Shown: positions 1 to 7,621 of the stretch, piece after piece | Position numbering within the stretch: the first letter of the stretch is position 1 | Layout: each line of letters starts with the position of its first letter | Assembly (NCBI GenBank): GCA_947170465.1 | Contig: CAMVTS010000002.1 | Coordinates: 1-64,000 of the forward strand | DNA length: 64,000 nucleotides | Direction: 5' to 3' | Source: an uncultured Clostridia bacterium | GTDB taxonomy: Bacteria > Bacillota > Clostridia > Oscillospirales > Acutalibacteraceae | Program-made: the position numbers and the translations under genes | The notes under the pieces: generated by a model | What the model was told of the DNA's origin: nothing | The model's database searches: none | Seen by the model: the letters and a program-made list of their open reading frames with translations, nothing else

Positions 1-52
1 AAACGCCAAGACGCTGGAAGCACTCTTTATGAGCAACGCGCCCAAGGCGTAA
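1..52 (+). CDS. 3' end of an unidentified gene
   Basis: The frame starting at base 2 stays open to a TAA at 50-52 and ends in the residues ALFMSNAPKA. A strong terminator follows 13 bases later, which fits the end of a real gene. Only 16 codons are visible, so the product cannot be named and chance cannot be excluded. Confidence 0.35.
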   Translation, partial: NAKTLEALFMSNAPKA

Positions 53-65
53 ACAGAAAAAACAG

Positions 66-99
66 AAAGGACAGTCCCAAAAAACGGACTGTCCTTTTT
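66..99. terminator. Bidirectional intrinsic terminator
   Basis: A 12-bp perfect stem (AAAGGACAGTCC at 66-77 pairing with 86-97) with an eight-base A-rich loop ends in a T run on the + strand. On the - strand it is followed by more T-rich sequence. It lies between a gene ending at 52 and the leftward operon ending at 108, so it can serve both. Confidence 0.85.
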
Positions 100-107
100 G
101 ATGCGTT

Positions 108-713
108 TTAGGAGTTGAACATTTTGTCCTTTTCCGTCAGCTTGCGGATAACGCGGCAGGGATTGCCGGCGGCAAATACACCGGACGGAATATCTCTTGT
201 CACCACGCTGCCGGCGCCGATAACGGTGCCCTCGCCAATCGTCACGCCGCCGCAGACGGTCACGTTGCTGGCCAGCCAACAGCTGTCGCCAATCACAATC
301 GGCTTGGCGTATTCCAGCGAGAAGAAGGTGCCGTCCTCCAGCATGGTGCCGTTGCGTTCTTCCGGAAGCATAGGATGCACCGGCGTGACAACGGCGCAGT
401 TCGGGCCGAAAAAGACATGCTTACCGATTGTAACCGGGCAGCAGTCGAGCACGGTCAGATTGAAATTTGCGTAGCAGCCGTCACCGAAGGTCGTCAGATA
501 GCCGTAGTCAAATTGGATCGGACCCTGCAGGTAGCAGTTGTCTGCAGCGTTTGGCAGCAGCTCACGGAGAATCGCCTTGCGCTTTTCCTTTTCGGTTTCG
601 TAGGTATCGTTGTAGTCCTTTGATAGCTTGTGTGCCTTGACTCTCAGGGCGGCAAGCTCCTCGTCGCCTGCGTTATAGAGCAGACTTTTTTCCATTTTTT
701 CACGTTCTGTCAT
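108..713 (-). CDS. Sugar O-acetyltransferase (maltose/galactoside acetyltransferase type)
   Basis: This 201-residue protein is a left-handed beta-helix acetyltransferase of the maa/lacA family, which moves acetyl from acetyl-CoA to a sugar hydroxyl. The N-terminal helical Mac domain (about residues 5-58) has the family MEKSLLYNAGDEEL stretch. It is followed by hexapeptide repeats (IGDSCWLASNVTVCGG, IGEGTVIGAGSVVTRDI) and the typical GNPCRVIRKL end. The catalytic His is probably the one in TPVHP. Its ATG overlaps the stop of the upstream L,D-transpeptidase by 4 bases, so the two are translationally coupled. The pairing suggests a cell-wall or exported-glycan substrate, but that is inference; the real acceptor sugar is unknown. 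Confidence 0.88.
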   Translation of the reverse strand: MTEREKMEKSLLYNAGDEELAALRVKAHKLSKDYNDTYETEKEKRKAILRELLPNAADNCYLQGPIQFDYGYLTTFGDGCYANFNLTVLDCCPVTIGKHVFFGPNCAVVTPVHPMLPEERNGTMLEDGTFFSLEYAKPIVIGDSCWLASNVTVCGGVTIGEGTVIGAGSVVTRDIPSGVFAAGNPCRVIRKLTEKDKMFNS

Positions 714-1762
714 AATATCACCTTGATTTCTATGGATTTTTCCGCCGTGCGGTGCAAAGCGTCCTGCACGCGGTAGGTCAGCCGGTAGGAGCCGATACGA
801 TTGGCGTCCACCTGACCGGATACTTTTATCTGATCGGTTATGTCATTGCCGCAGGTGTCCACGGCGCTTACGCCTTTGAGCGGGTCAAAATCGGTGCCCA
901 GCATCACAACGGTTGTGCCCTGCGTTTTGATTTCAGGCGTTTTGTCCTTGTAAGGATTGTCGTCATGTTCGTCGGTAGGATCCCAGCCGTTTTTCAAATC
1001 CTTAATTTTGATTGCTTCGGGTTTGCCGAGCGGCTCCGTCTTGTCGCTGTCATAAAGCTTGACGACGGTTTCGAGCGCGCAATTGTCATATATCCATTTG
1101 GCGTCGGCGACGCAGAGCCGGACGCAGCCGAGCGAAGCCGCTTCTCCGAGCTTGTTGAACTCCTCGGTTTCCAGCGAATCAGGCTTTTCGTAGCCTAAAT
1201 AGGGAACGCTGTGAAAGAGAAAATTGCCATCAATGCCGGTGGCGTACTGACCGTACACATTGTTGAACAGCATTTGCCACTTATCCTTGAAATAGGTTTT
1301 GTATTCACCGAGAATGGTACCGTTGTCCAAGCCGCAGGAGCACACCATGGCGCGGATGGGTACAGAATAATCACCCTTGTCGTTGTAGGTGTAGACGGTT
1401 ACGACATTCTGCTTGCGGTTGACATGGATTTCATAAAGCGGCAGGTCATTGCCGCTGTCAGCATTTTTGCGCTGAATATCGAGGTTGTCGACAATTGCCG
1501 TGGAAGCAGTATAGACAAACGTTTCCTCGCTTTCCGGTGTGTCAGACGCCTCGTGGTTGCTGTTGAGCTGCTCCGAAAGTGCCGGAAAGGTGCTTGACTG
1601 TACCGGACTCACAGAACGCTCTTGAACCTTGGCGGTTTGCGCGTGAGCATCCTCCCTGATAGAGGCGACCTCCCGGATGGTAAACGCCAGTCCGAAGCCG
1701 GCGCAGCAGAGCATCAGCAGCGAAAGCAGCAGGGTAATGATTAGCAGGGGTTTTCTGACCAT
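710..1762 (-). CDS. Membrane-anchored L,D-transpeptidase (YkuD family) with Ig-like tail
   Basis: The 350-residue protein has an N-terminal membrane anchor (residues 5-28), then a Ser/Thr/Glu-rich linker to about residue 105. A YkuD catalytic domain follows, with His184 and the SLGCVRL motif carrying the catalytic Cys213. Such enzymes make 3-3 cross-links in peptidoglycan or attach proteins to it, outside the membrane. The last 75 residues (about 275-350) look like a bacterial Ig-like beta sandwich with a DxxGNDIT motif, probably for wall binding. The gene has its own TTGATT-17-TATAAT promoter at 1793-1821 and leads the two-gene operon with the O-acetyltransferase. Confidence 0.9.
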   Translation of the reverse strand: MVRKPLLIITLLLSLLMLCCAGFGLAFTIREVASIREDAHAQTAKVQERSVSPVQSSTFPALSEQLNSNHEASDTPESEETFVYTASTAIVDNLDIQRKNADSGNDLPLYEIHVNRKQNVVTVYTYNDKGDYSVPIRAMVCSCGLDNGTILGEYKTYFKDKWQMLFNNVYGQYATGIDGNFLFHSVPYLGYEKPDSLETEEFNKLGEAASLGCVRLCVADAKWIYDNCALETVVKLYDSDKTEPLGKPEAIKIKDLKNGWDPTDEHDDNPYKDKTPEIKTQGTTVVMLGTDFDPLKGVSAVDTCGNDITDQIKVSGQVDANRIGSYRLTYRVQDALHRTAEKSIEIKVIL

Positions 1763-1792
1763 GTTTCAACCTCAATTTCAAAGAATACAGTT

Positions 1793-1821
1793 ATTATACT
1801 ATTTTTTAAAAAATTAATCAA
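1793..1821 (-). promoter_or_regulatory. Promoter of the L,D-transpeptidase operon
   Basis: On the - strand TTGATT (1821-1816) is separated by 17 bases from a perfect TATAAT (1798-1793). It lies back to back with the rightward promoter at 1826-1854; the two -35 boxes are only 4 bases apart. Confidence 0.8.
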
Positions 1822-1825
1822 TAGT

Positions 1826-1854
1826 TTTACAAACCGTGATTTTTATGATACAAT
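1826..1854 (+). promoter_or_regulatory. Promoter of the DUF5662 gene
   Basis: TTTACA (1826-1831), a 17-base spacer and TACAAT (1849-1854). The upstream in-frame ATG at 1853 lies inside the -10 box and so cannot be translated from this transcript. This argues for the ATG at 1871. Confidence 0.8.
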
Positions 1855-1870
1855 GATAGCGGTGATAAAA

Positions 1871-2398
1871 ATGGCACATCCGCTGAAGCATTTCAAAACA
1901 ATAACCAGACACAGACACAAGGTCATCGCCCATTGCGCTAAGGCAGGTATTCTCTGGCAGGGCTTGCGGCACGACCTGTCAAAATACAGCCCGACGGAGT
2001 TTATTCCGGGCGCGCGTTTCTATCAGGGCGACCGCAGCCCCAACGAGGCGGAACGCGAGCTGTACGGCTATTCCAGGGCGTGGCTGCACCACAAGGGCAG
2101 AAACCGCCATCACTACGAGTACTGGAACGACTACAACCCCAAGACAAAAGCCATAGAGAACGTCGAAATGCCGATAAAATACGTCGTCGAGATGTTCTGC
2201 GACCGCGTCGCCGCCAGCAAGATTTATAAGGGCAAGGATTACACGGACGAAGAACCCTATATCTATTTCCTGCGCATCAAGGGCAAGCACCGCCTGCACG
2301 AGAACACCGAAAAGCTGCTCTGCTTCCTGCTTGAAAAGCTCCGCGATGAGGGAGAGGAAGCGACCTTTGCCTATCTGCGCGCCATGAAAAAGAAGTGA
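1871..2398 (+). CDS. DUF5662 family protein
   Basis: A 175-residue cytosolic protein matching the DUF5662 family, common in Firmicutes and of unknown function. It is rich in His and aromatic residues: the segments LRHDLSKYSPTEF, WLHHKGRNRHHYEYW and MPIKYVVEMFCDRVAASK carry conserved-looking Asp, His and Glu that could bind metal. The start at 1871 is preferred because the alternative ATG 18 bases upstream sits in the -10 promoter box, and GGTGAT lies just before 1871. It is followed 4 bases later by the DNA-deoxyinosine glycosylase gene, so the pair is probably one transcript ending at the terminator at 2896. No function is proposed. Confidence 0.85.
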   Translation: MAHPLKHFKTITRHRHKVIAHCAKAGILWQGLRHDLSKYSPTEFIPGARFYQGDRSPNEAERELYGYSRAWLHHKGRNRHHYEYWNDYNPKTKAIENVEMPIKYVVEMFCDRVAASKIYKGKDYTDEEPYIYFLRIKGKHRLHENTEKLLCFLLEKLRDEGEEATFAYLRAMKKK

Positions 2399-2402
2399 TG
2401 CC

Positions 2403-2903
2403 ATGAGTGAGACAAACCATATCGTCCATCCTTTTCCGCCATTGTTTGACGAGGATTCCGATACGCTGATTCTCGGCAGCTTTCCTTCCGTGAAGTCCAG
2501 AGAGGCGATGTTTTTCTACGGCCATCCGCAGAACCGCTTCTGGAAGCTGATTGCCCTGCTTTACGGTGAGGAAACGCCCTGCACCATTGAGGAAAAATCC
2601 TCCCTGATTCTCCGTCATCATCTTGCCCTGTGGGACAGTATCCACTCCTGTACCATCACCGGCTCCTCCGACAGCTCTGTCAGGGACGTGGTGGCAAACG
2701 ATTTCAGCACGATTCTGCAAAACAGTCGCGTCAGCCGCGTTTTCTGCAACGGTGCGCTGTCGTACAATTTATATATGAAATACAGCTTTCCAACCACCGG
2801 TATCGCGGCGCAAAAGCTGCCGTCAACCAGTCCGGCAAACGCAGCGTATTCGCTCAGCCGCCTTGCCGGGGCATGGAAAGTCATGACAGAAAAAGAACCC
2901 TGA
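2403..2903 (+). CDS. DNA-deoxyinosine glycosylase (UDG superfamily, family 6-like)
   Basis: A 166-residue single-domain protein of the uracil-DNA-glycosylase fold. Motif 1 reads LILGSFPSVKS and motif 2 reads KLPSTSPANA, as in hypoxanthine-DNA glycosylases, which remove deaminated adenine from DNA to start base excision repair. HPQNRFWKL and LWDSI are also typical of the family. The assignment is at family level; substrate preference (hypoxanthine over uracil) is by analogy. The gene starts 4 bases after the DUF5662 stop and its last codons run into the bidirectional terminator shared with fbp. Confidence 0.85.
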   Translation: MSETNHIVHPFPPLFDEDSDTLILGSFPSVKSREAMFFYGHPQNRFWKLIALLYGEETPCTIEEKSSLILRHHLALWDSIHSCTITGSSDSSVRDVVANDFSTILQNSRVSRVFCNGALSYNLYMKYSFPTTGIAAQKLPSTSPANAAYSLSRLAGAWKVMTEKEP

Positions 2904-2925
2904 AGGTGTTGAGACCTTCAGGGTT
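2896..2925. terminator. Bidirectional terminator between convergent genes
   Basis: A 12-bp perfect stem (AACCCTGAAGGT at 2896-2907 with 2914-2925) and a 6-base loop. T-rich sequence flanks it on both strands (TTTTATC rightward, CTTTTTCTG leftward). The left arm overlaps the last codons of the glycosylase gene. Confidence 0.85.
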
Positions 2926-2928
2926 TTA

Positions 2929-4788
2929 TCATGTATGCTGCTCACGCTGCTTAAGCAAGTAATACAAGTCAGCAATCTTCTCGCGTATCGCCTCGCCGGA
3001 ATCGGTGTCGTCCACCAGGACGCGGTGCTTTTCGGTTTCGATAATTTCAGAACTGGAATGGATATCCTTGTTATCCCTCAGCGCCGCGCCGACGCTTTCA
3101 AACGGCTGGTGCGCCTTGAGCCGCAGTCCGTGAGAGTTGAATATCAGCGTGTAACCGGCAATACCGGTGGTCTGATGATACTCCTTGCAGAAGCCGCCGT
3201 CAATGACCAGCAGCCTGCCGTTCGCGCGGATTGGCAATTCGCCTTGCACCGTTCTGACCGGAGTGTGACCGTTGACGATATGCGAATACTTTGAAAACAG
3301 CCCGAACTCCGCGAGAATCCTCTCGCAGACCTCCTCCTGATAGTAAAGCTCATAATATGGATTCTTTTCCTCTGCCCATGCGGACTTGTCCTCGATAAAG
3401 GCGCGCTCAAAGGTTTTCAGGTTTCTTCCACACAGGGGAGAGAGCTTACCGCACCATAGATACCAGAGAAAATCCAGCTCGTTGACGTCCGGCTTTTCGC
3501 TGAAAAAGGCGCTTCTCGCGCGGCTGTCCGCCAAATCAAAATACGCCTTGCCGCTGACAGCTTTTCCAAACAGTGAAACGCGCGCAAAGCTGCCGTCCCC
3601 GTTCAGCGGCACGCAGCCGTGATAGAGCAGGTTGCCGTTGTGACAGCAGTACATGCCGCCTTTTTCAAAGAGGAACGCCACATGCCGCCGCAGCCGTTCA
3701 CTGCCGCGGAAGGAGGCTCTCAGCTCCGCGATAATCTGCGCTTCTTCGTCGGTCAGCTCGTAAGGATTCTCACCCACAGTCGGGAAGTCATGATATTTCA
3801 GCTCGTAGACCACGCCCTCGCTCTCGACCTTGCCGTCATGGATTTTGCCGAGCAGCAGCCGGTTTTCCATCTCATATTCGGGATGGCGCAGAATCGCCTG
3901 TCCTTCGAGCTTGAACTGAATGACCTCAATCGCCCTTAACGCCGCCTCCATGGGAGCGCCGCCGTAAACGCGCTCACCAAAGAGCGCCAGCGAGCGCAGG
4001 CTCACGCCGTAGCCGCTTTCGAGCGTGCGGAGTGTGTTATATTTGATACTGTTGCGCACCACGTTGGCAATACACGGCTCACTGCCGCAGGCGGCGCCCA
4101 TCCAGAGAATATCGTGATTGCCCCATTCGATATCCAGCGAAGGGCAGGTCATCAGCAAATCCATAATCCGGTCGGCTGAAGCGCCGCGGTCAAAGATATC
4201 GCCGACGATATGAAGTCTGTCCACCGCCAATCGCTTAATCAGTCCGGCGAGCGAAATCACAAAATCCTCCGCTCCGATTTCCAGAATCGTCTCCAGAATC
4301 ATCCGGTGATAGCGCAGCTGGTTGCCGTCCTCGTCCTGCTGGGCGTGGAGCAATTCATCGAGAATATAGGCGTAATCCTCCGGCATCGCCTTGCGCACCT
4401 TGGAGCGTGTGTACTTGGAGGATAACAATCCGGCAAGGGAGAGCATACGGTTGATGGTGTCAGCGTACCATTCCTTGGTGTCCCCGCCGCTGCGGTGCAT
4501 CAGGCTCAGCTTTTGGCGCGGATAGTAAATCAGGGTGCAAAGCTCCCGGAGCTGTTCCGGCGGTATGGTGTCACTGAATAATCTTTCCGCCTTCTCGCGG
4601 ATAACGCCGGAGCAGTTGTTCAGAATATGGAAAAACGCTTCGTACTCGCCGTGCAAGTCGCTCATGAAGTGCTCTGTGCCCTTGGGCAGATTGAGAATCG
4701 CCGTGAGGTTAATAATCTCCCTGCGCAGGGAGCGCATAGTAGGGTATTGCTCCGAGAGCAGCGCCAGATATTTGCTTCTGTCTCCCAT
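2929..4788 (-). CDS. fbp: Fructose-1,6-bisphosphatase, class III
   Basis: This 619-residue enzyme hydrolyses fructose-1,6-bisphosphate to fructose-6-phosphate in gluconeogenesis. It belongs to the Firmicutes-type class III (metallophosphatase fold), unrelated to the common class I enzyme. The metal-binding motifs are visible: HFMSDLHGEYEAF near residue 41, VGDIFDRG near 195 and EWGNHD near 222, plus VNGHTPV in the C-terminal half. B. subtilis Fbp is somewhat longer (about 670). AAGGAGG lies 7 bases before the ATG. The gene follows the phosphohexomutase by 21 bases on the same strand, so the two probably form an operon serving hexose-phosphate supply for glycogen or envelope sugars. Confidence 0.95.
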   Translation of the reverse strand: MGDRSKYLALLSEQYPTMRSLRREIINLTAILNLPKGTEHFMSDLHGEYEAFFHILNNCSGVIREKAERLFSDTIPPEQLRELCTLIYYPRQKLSLMHRSGGDTKEWYADTINRMLSLAGLLSSKYTRSKVRKAMPEDYAYILDELLHAQQDEDGNQLRYHRMILETILEIGAEDFVISLAGLIKRLAVDRLHIVGDIFDRGASADRIMDLLMTCPSLDIEWGNHDILWMGAACGSEPCIANVVRNSIKYNTLRTLESGYGVSLRSLALFGERVYGGAPMEAALRAIEVIQFKLEGQAILRHPEYEMENRLLLGKIHDGKVESEGVVYELKYHDFPTVGENPYELTDEEAQIIAELRASFRGSERLRRHVAFLFEKGGMYCCHNGNLLYHGCVPLNGDGSFARVSLFGKAVSGKAYFDLADSRARSAFFSEKPDVNELDFLWYLWCGKLSPLCGRNLKTFERAFIEDKSAWAEEKNPYYELYYQEEVCERILAEFGLFSKYSHIVNGHTPVRTVQGELPIRANGRLLVIDGGFCKEYHQTTGIAGYTLIFNSHGLRLKAHQPFESVGAALRDNKDIHSSSEIIETEKHRVLVDDTDSGEAIREKIADLYYLLKQREQHT

Positions 4789-4809
4789 GTGAGCCTCCTT
4801 TATGGATAA

Positions 4810-6312
4810 TTATAGATTTAATCCGGTGGTGGTTTGCAGGAAGGTTTTCAGCTGTGCGAGAATCTTGTCAACGCCGCCAACGCTGTCGCTTTCAATGTTC
4901 AGCGGCATAATCGGGTCGTGAACGGACAGGCGCAGCAGAAACCAGCCGTCGCCGTTGTCCTTGCCAAAGGAAACGCGCACGCCCTCGCGGTTGTCGTCGG
5001 CTAGCTGCCAGCCGTCCTGCTGTTCCGCATAGGCGGTGAGCTGCTCAATGATTCTTTCACCGCAGGCACGGAAGTCCTTTTCGGTGATTTGATAGCGGAT
5101 TTCGCGGCTCTCCAGCGGTTCCTTCAAATCAGCCGTCAGCGCGTCGAGCTCCTTGCCCTCAGCGCGGAGCTGTGCTGCCTTGATGATGATTTTGGTACAG
5201 AGATATGCGCCGTCATCAAGGAAATAATTCTCTCTCAGCGCCGCGTGACCGGAGGTTTCAATCGCCAGCGGACAGTTGACGCCCTGCGCGTTGAGCTCCA
5301 GCGCCTTGTCAATGACGTTCTTGTAGCCGCGTCTGTAGCGGTAATGCTTGCCGCCGAGATTGGTTTCGATAAATTCCTTCAAGCCGCTCGAGGTGATGGA
5401 GTCGGTGACAATCGTGCCGCCGTCGTTGCCCTCCAGCGCAATCGCCGCCGCTACCGCGACAAGACGGTTGCGGTTGATTTCGTTGCCCTTGCTGTCCACA
5501 GCGCCGCCGCGGTCAACGTCGGTGTCAAAGATTACACCCAGGTCGGCGTTGCTTTCTCTGACCGCTTCACAGATAGAAGCCATCGCCGTCGCGTCCTCGG
5601 GATTCGGCACATGGTTCGGGAACATGCCGTCGGGGTCGAGATAACGGCTGCCGGAGGTATCGGCTCCCAGCGGTGCGAGCACCTTGTCGGCGTAGAAGCC
5701 GCCTGCGCCGTTGCCGGCGTCCACCACAATGTGGAAGCCCTTCAGCGGATGGTCGTAATCAGAGGCATTCACGCCGCGCTTGATGGTTTCGCGCAGTCCC
5801 TTGGCGTAGTCGGTCATGAAGTCGTATTCCTCAATGACGCCGCCGGCTTTTTCTTCGGGACGGCAGTCGTCCTGAGCGTAGGTGAGGATTTCTTCAATAT
5901 CGCTGCCTTCCAGACCGCCCTGACGGGTGAAGAATTTGAGACCGTTGCGGTTGAAGGGGTGGTGGCTGGCGGTAATCTGCAAAGCGCCGTCACATCCAAG
6001 CTCCACCGTCGTCATGAACATCGACGGGGTAGAGGCGAGACCGCAGCAGATAACCTGCACGCCTGCCCGGCAAAATCGCTCCGTCGTCAGTTTCATGATA
6101 TGCGGACCGGAAATGCGGCTGTCTCTGCCGACGGCGATTTTCAGCGCGTCGGGTGCCTTGTTTACCTTTTTGGCAAGCCACAGCACAAAGCCGTCCGCCA
6201 TTTTTTGGAGAACGTCGTCGGTGAGGTTTACCGGCTGACCTTCAACGCCCTCGCTGGCGACGCCGCGGATGTCGGTGCCGCTTTTGAACTGCTTATAAAA
6301 CTCGTTTAACAT
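4810..6312 (-). CDS. Alpha-D-phosphohexomutase (phosphoglucomutase/phosphomannomutase family)
   Basis: A 500-residue four-domain phosphohexomutase that moves phosphate between C6 and C1 of a hexose phosphate. The active-site phosphoserine loop is TASHHP with Ser116; the usual sequence is TASHNP, so the Asn is replaced by His here. The metal loop is DTDVDRGG and the sugar-recognition loop is ETSGHAA. Whether glucose, mannose or both are used cannot be read from sequence; the ETSGH loop differs slightly from the more common EMSGH. The gene leads the two-gene operon with fbp from a TTGAGA-17-TAGAAT promoter at 6337-6365. Confidence 0.88.
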   Translation of the reverse strand: MLNEFYKQFKSGTDIRGVASEGVEGQPVNLTDDVLQKMADGFVLWLAKKVNKAPDALKIAVGRDSRISGPHIMKLTTERFCRAGVQVICCGLASTPSMFMTTVELGCDGALQITASHHPFNRNGLKFFTRQGGLEGSDIEEILTYAQDDCRPEEKAGGVIEEYDFMTDYAKGLRETIKRGVNASDYDHPLKGFHIVVDAGNGAGGFYADKVLAPLGADTSGSRYLDPDGMFPNHVPNPEDATAMASICEAVRESNADLGVIFDTDVDRGGAVDSKGNEINRNRLVAVAAAIALEGNDGGTIVTDSITSSGLKEFIETNLGGKHYRYRRGYKNVIDKALELNAQGVNCPLAIETSGHAALRENYFLDDGAYLCTKIIIKAAQLRAEGKELDALTADLKEPLESREIRYQITEKDFRACGERIIEQLTAYAEQQDGWQLADDNREGVRVSFGKDNGDGWFLLRLSVHDPIMPLNIESDSVGGVDKILAQLKTFLQTTTGLNL

Positions 6313-6336
6313 AAAATCACCCTTGTTTTTTCTTTT

Positions 6337-6365
6337 ATTCTACCACACGGAGCGAAAAATCTCAA
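6337..6365 (-). promoter_or_regulatory. Promoter of the phosphohexomutase-fbp operon
   Basis: On the - strand TTGAGA (6365-6360), 17 bases, TAGAAT (6342-6337). It is 25 bases from the start codon. Confidence 0.7.
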
Positions 6366-6468
6366 TATCGTCCAAAAAAAGAAGTTTATAAAAAACGCAT
6401 GTTGTTTTCTGTCACAAAAAGGAATTGTTGTGAAAGATAGACAATCGCTGTTTACAGAATTGTTTTAT

Positions 6469-6488
6469 TTGACTTTCCGAAAAGTCAA
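6469..6488. promoter_or_regulatory. 20-bp palindrome, possible operator
   Basis: TTGACTTT and AAAGTCAA arms surround CCGA, giving a near-perfect 20-bp palindrome. A second TTGACTTTTCCGAAAA motif overlaps the -35 box of the promoter at 6581. The repeated motif suggests a protein-binding site, but no regulator is identified. Confidence 0.4.
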
Positions 6489-6540
6489 TAATTCGTCAAG
6501 TAATACAAAAAAGCAAAGCTATATTTGGGAGAATCTAACA

Positions 6541-6558
6541 TCAGATTATCTAATCTGA
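6541..6558. promoter_or_regulatory. 18-bp palindrome upstream of a promoter
   Basis: TCAGATTA and TAATCTGA arms with a 2-base centre form a perfect palindrome 22 bases before the -35 box at 6581. It looks like a dimeric-regulator operator; its ligand is unknown. Confidence 0.4.
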
Positions 6559-6580
6559 CAAATTTCCATATAATTCTTTG

Positions 6581-6608
6581 TTGACTTTTCCGAAAAACGG
6601 AGTATAAT
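6581..6608 (+). promoter_or_regulatory. Promoter of a short transcription unit
   Basis: TTGACT (6581-6586), 16 bases, TATAAT (6603-6608). Transcription would start near 6615 and meet a strong terminator about 105 bases on, before any gene. Confidence 0.75.
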
Positions 6609-6614
6609 AAGGAT

Positions 6615-6723
6615 TGTCAGGAGAAATCCTGAGACTGATTTTGCTTTCCACGTTTTTTCACGTTAATTTCAAAACTTCTAAATCCGGAAAGGGGCGCTTC
6701 GGCGTCCCTTTTCGGATTTTTTC
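6615..6723 (+). ncRNA. Candidate small RNA, about 105 nt
   Basis: The stretch has its own promoter and terminator and no credible reading frame. It begins with a 6-bp hairpin closed by a GAAA tetraloop (TCAGGA 6617-6622, TCCTGA 6627-6632). An A/T-rich linker follows, then a 17-bp terminator hairpin with a TTCG loop. The next gene (HAD, 6789) has a separate promoter after the terminator, so this is more likely a stand-alone RNA than a leader. I do not recognise a known family; it lacks SRP, 6S and tmRNA signatures. Confidence 0.5.
6681..6723 (+). terminator. Intrinsic terminator of the short unit
   Basis: A 17-bp stem (6681-6697 with 6702-6718) with a TTCG tetraloop is followed by TTTTTTCT. 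It is one of the strongest terminators in the window. Confidence 0.9.
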
Positions 6724-6741
6724 TAAATTAGAAATTTTCTC

Positions 6742-6770
6742 TTGCAAACGAGCCGGCAATCCTTTATAAT
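6742..6770 (+). promoter_or_regulatory. Promoter of the HAD hydrolase gene
   Basis: TTGCAA (6742-6747), 17 bases, TATAAT (6765-6770). It lies 18 bases before the GTG start at 6789. Confidence 0.75.
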
Positions 6771-6788
6771 AGGTATTGGTGATACTCT

Positions 6789-7499
6789 GTGTATAAAAAT
6801 GTGTTATTCGACCTCGACGGCACCCTGCTGCCGATGGATATAAGAAAATTTGTTGAGCTGTACGTCGCTGTTTTTTGCAAGCAGATGGTGCCGGCGACGA
6901 AAATCGACGCAAAAACCCTGATGGACGCTATCTGGACGAGTGTCGCGCGTATGGCGGAAAACGACGGCAACTGTCTGAACGAGGACGTGTTCTGGCGTAC
7001 CATGAACCATGCCTGCGGCAGGGATATGCGCGTGTTTTCCGGGCAGATTGACGATTTTTACCGGGGTGAGTTTATCGCGGCGCGCGCCGCAACAACGGTA
7101 CAGCCGCTGGCGGCGCAGTGCGTCAGCTATCTCAAACGCCACGGCGTTAATCTGATTGTAGCGACCAATCCGATTTTTCCGAAATCCGCCACTTACAGCC
7201 GCATTGAGTGGGCAGGACTGAACGTCAACGATTTTGCGTATATCACCACCTACGACAATTCCTCCGCCTGCAAGCCGAACCTCAATTACTATGAGGAAAT
7301 CTGCTCCGTCTGCGGAATCCATCCCGAGGAGAGTCTGATGGTCGGCAACGACGTCAGGGAGGACATGGTGTCGTCCAGACTGGGCTTTGACACCTATCTG
7401 ATTACCGACTGCCTGATTAACCGCGACAACAAGGATTTGCACTATTACCGCAAGGGCAGCTTTCAGGATTTCTATCGTTTTGTGCAGCGTGAATTTTAA
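6789..7499 (+). CDS. HAD-superfamily phosphatase
   Basis: A 236-residue haloacid-dehalogenase-type hydrolase, probably a cytosolic phosphatase acting on a small phosphorylated metabolite. Motif I is LFDLDGTLLP at residues 6-15, motif II is the ATNP segment near residue 125, and motif IV is VGNDVREDM near residue 196. The helical cap between motifs I and II is of the YjjG/pyrophosphatase type. It starts with GTG at 6789, preceded by GGTGAT; no in-frame ATG precedes motif I. The gene is monocistronic between its own promoter and a terminator at 7504. The substrate cannot be predicted. Confidence 0.85.
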   Translation: MYKNVLFDLDGTLLPMDIRKFVELYVAVFCKQMVPATKIDAKTLMDAIWTSVARMAENDGNCLNEDVFWRTMNHACGRDMRVFSGQIDDFYRGEFIAARAATTVQPLAAQCVSYLKRHGVNLIVATNPIFPKSATYSRIEWAGLNVNDFAYITTYDNSSACKPNLNYYEEICSVCGIHPEESLMVGNDVREDMVSSRLGFDTYLITDCLINRDNKDLHYYRKGSFQDFYRFVQREF

Positions 7500-7503
7500 A
7501 ATC

Positions 7504-7533
7504 ATGGTTTGGCTTCGGTCAAACCATTTTTTA
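7504..7533 (+). terminator. Intrinsic terminator after the HAD gene
   Basis: ATGGTTTG (7504-7511) pairs with CAAACCAT (7520-7527); two further pairs close a TTCG loop. TTTTTTATTT follows. Confidence 0.85.
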
Positions 7534-7621
7534 TTTACACCCATAATTCCTATCCCGAAATAAAAAATCAATCATCTATGATAAAATAACTTTAATTATG
7601 GAATTACAGGAGGCTGATGTC

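Noticed and set aside
6615..6723. SRP RNA, 6S RNA or a riboswitch for the short unit
   Set aside because: The conserved SRP apical loop, the long 6S duplex and known riboswitch cores are not visible; the downstream gene is also not a typical riboswitch target.
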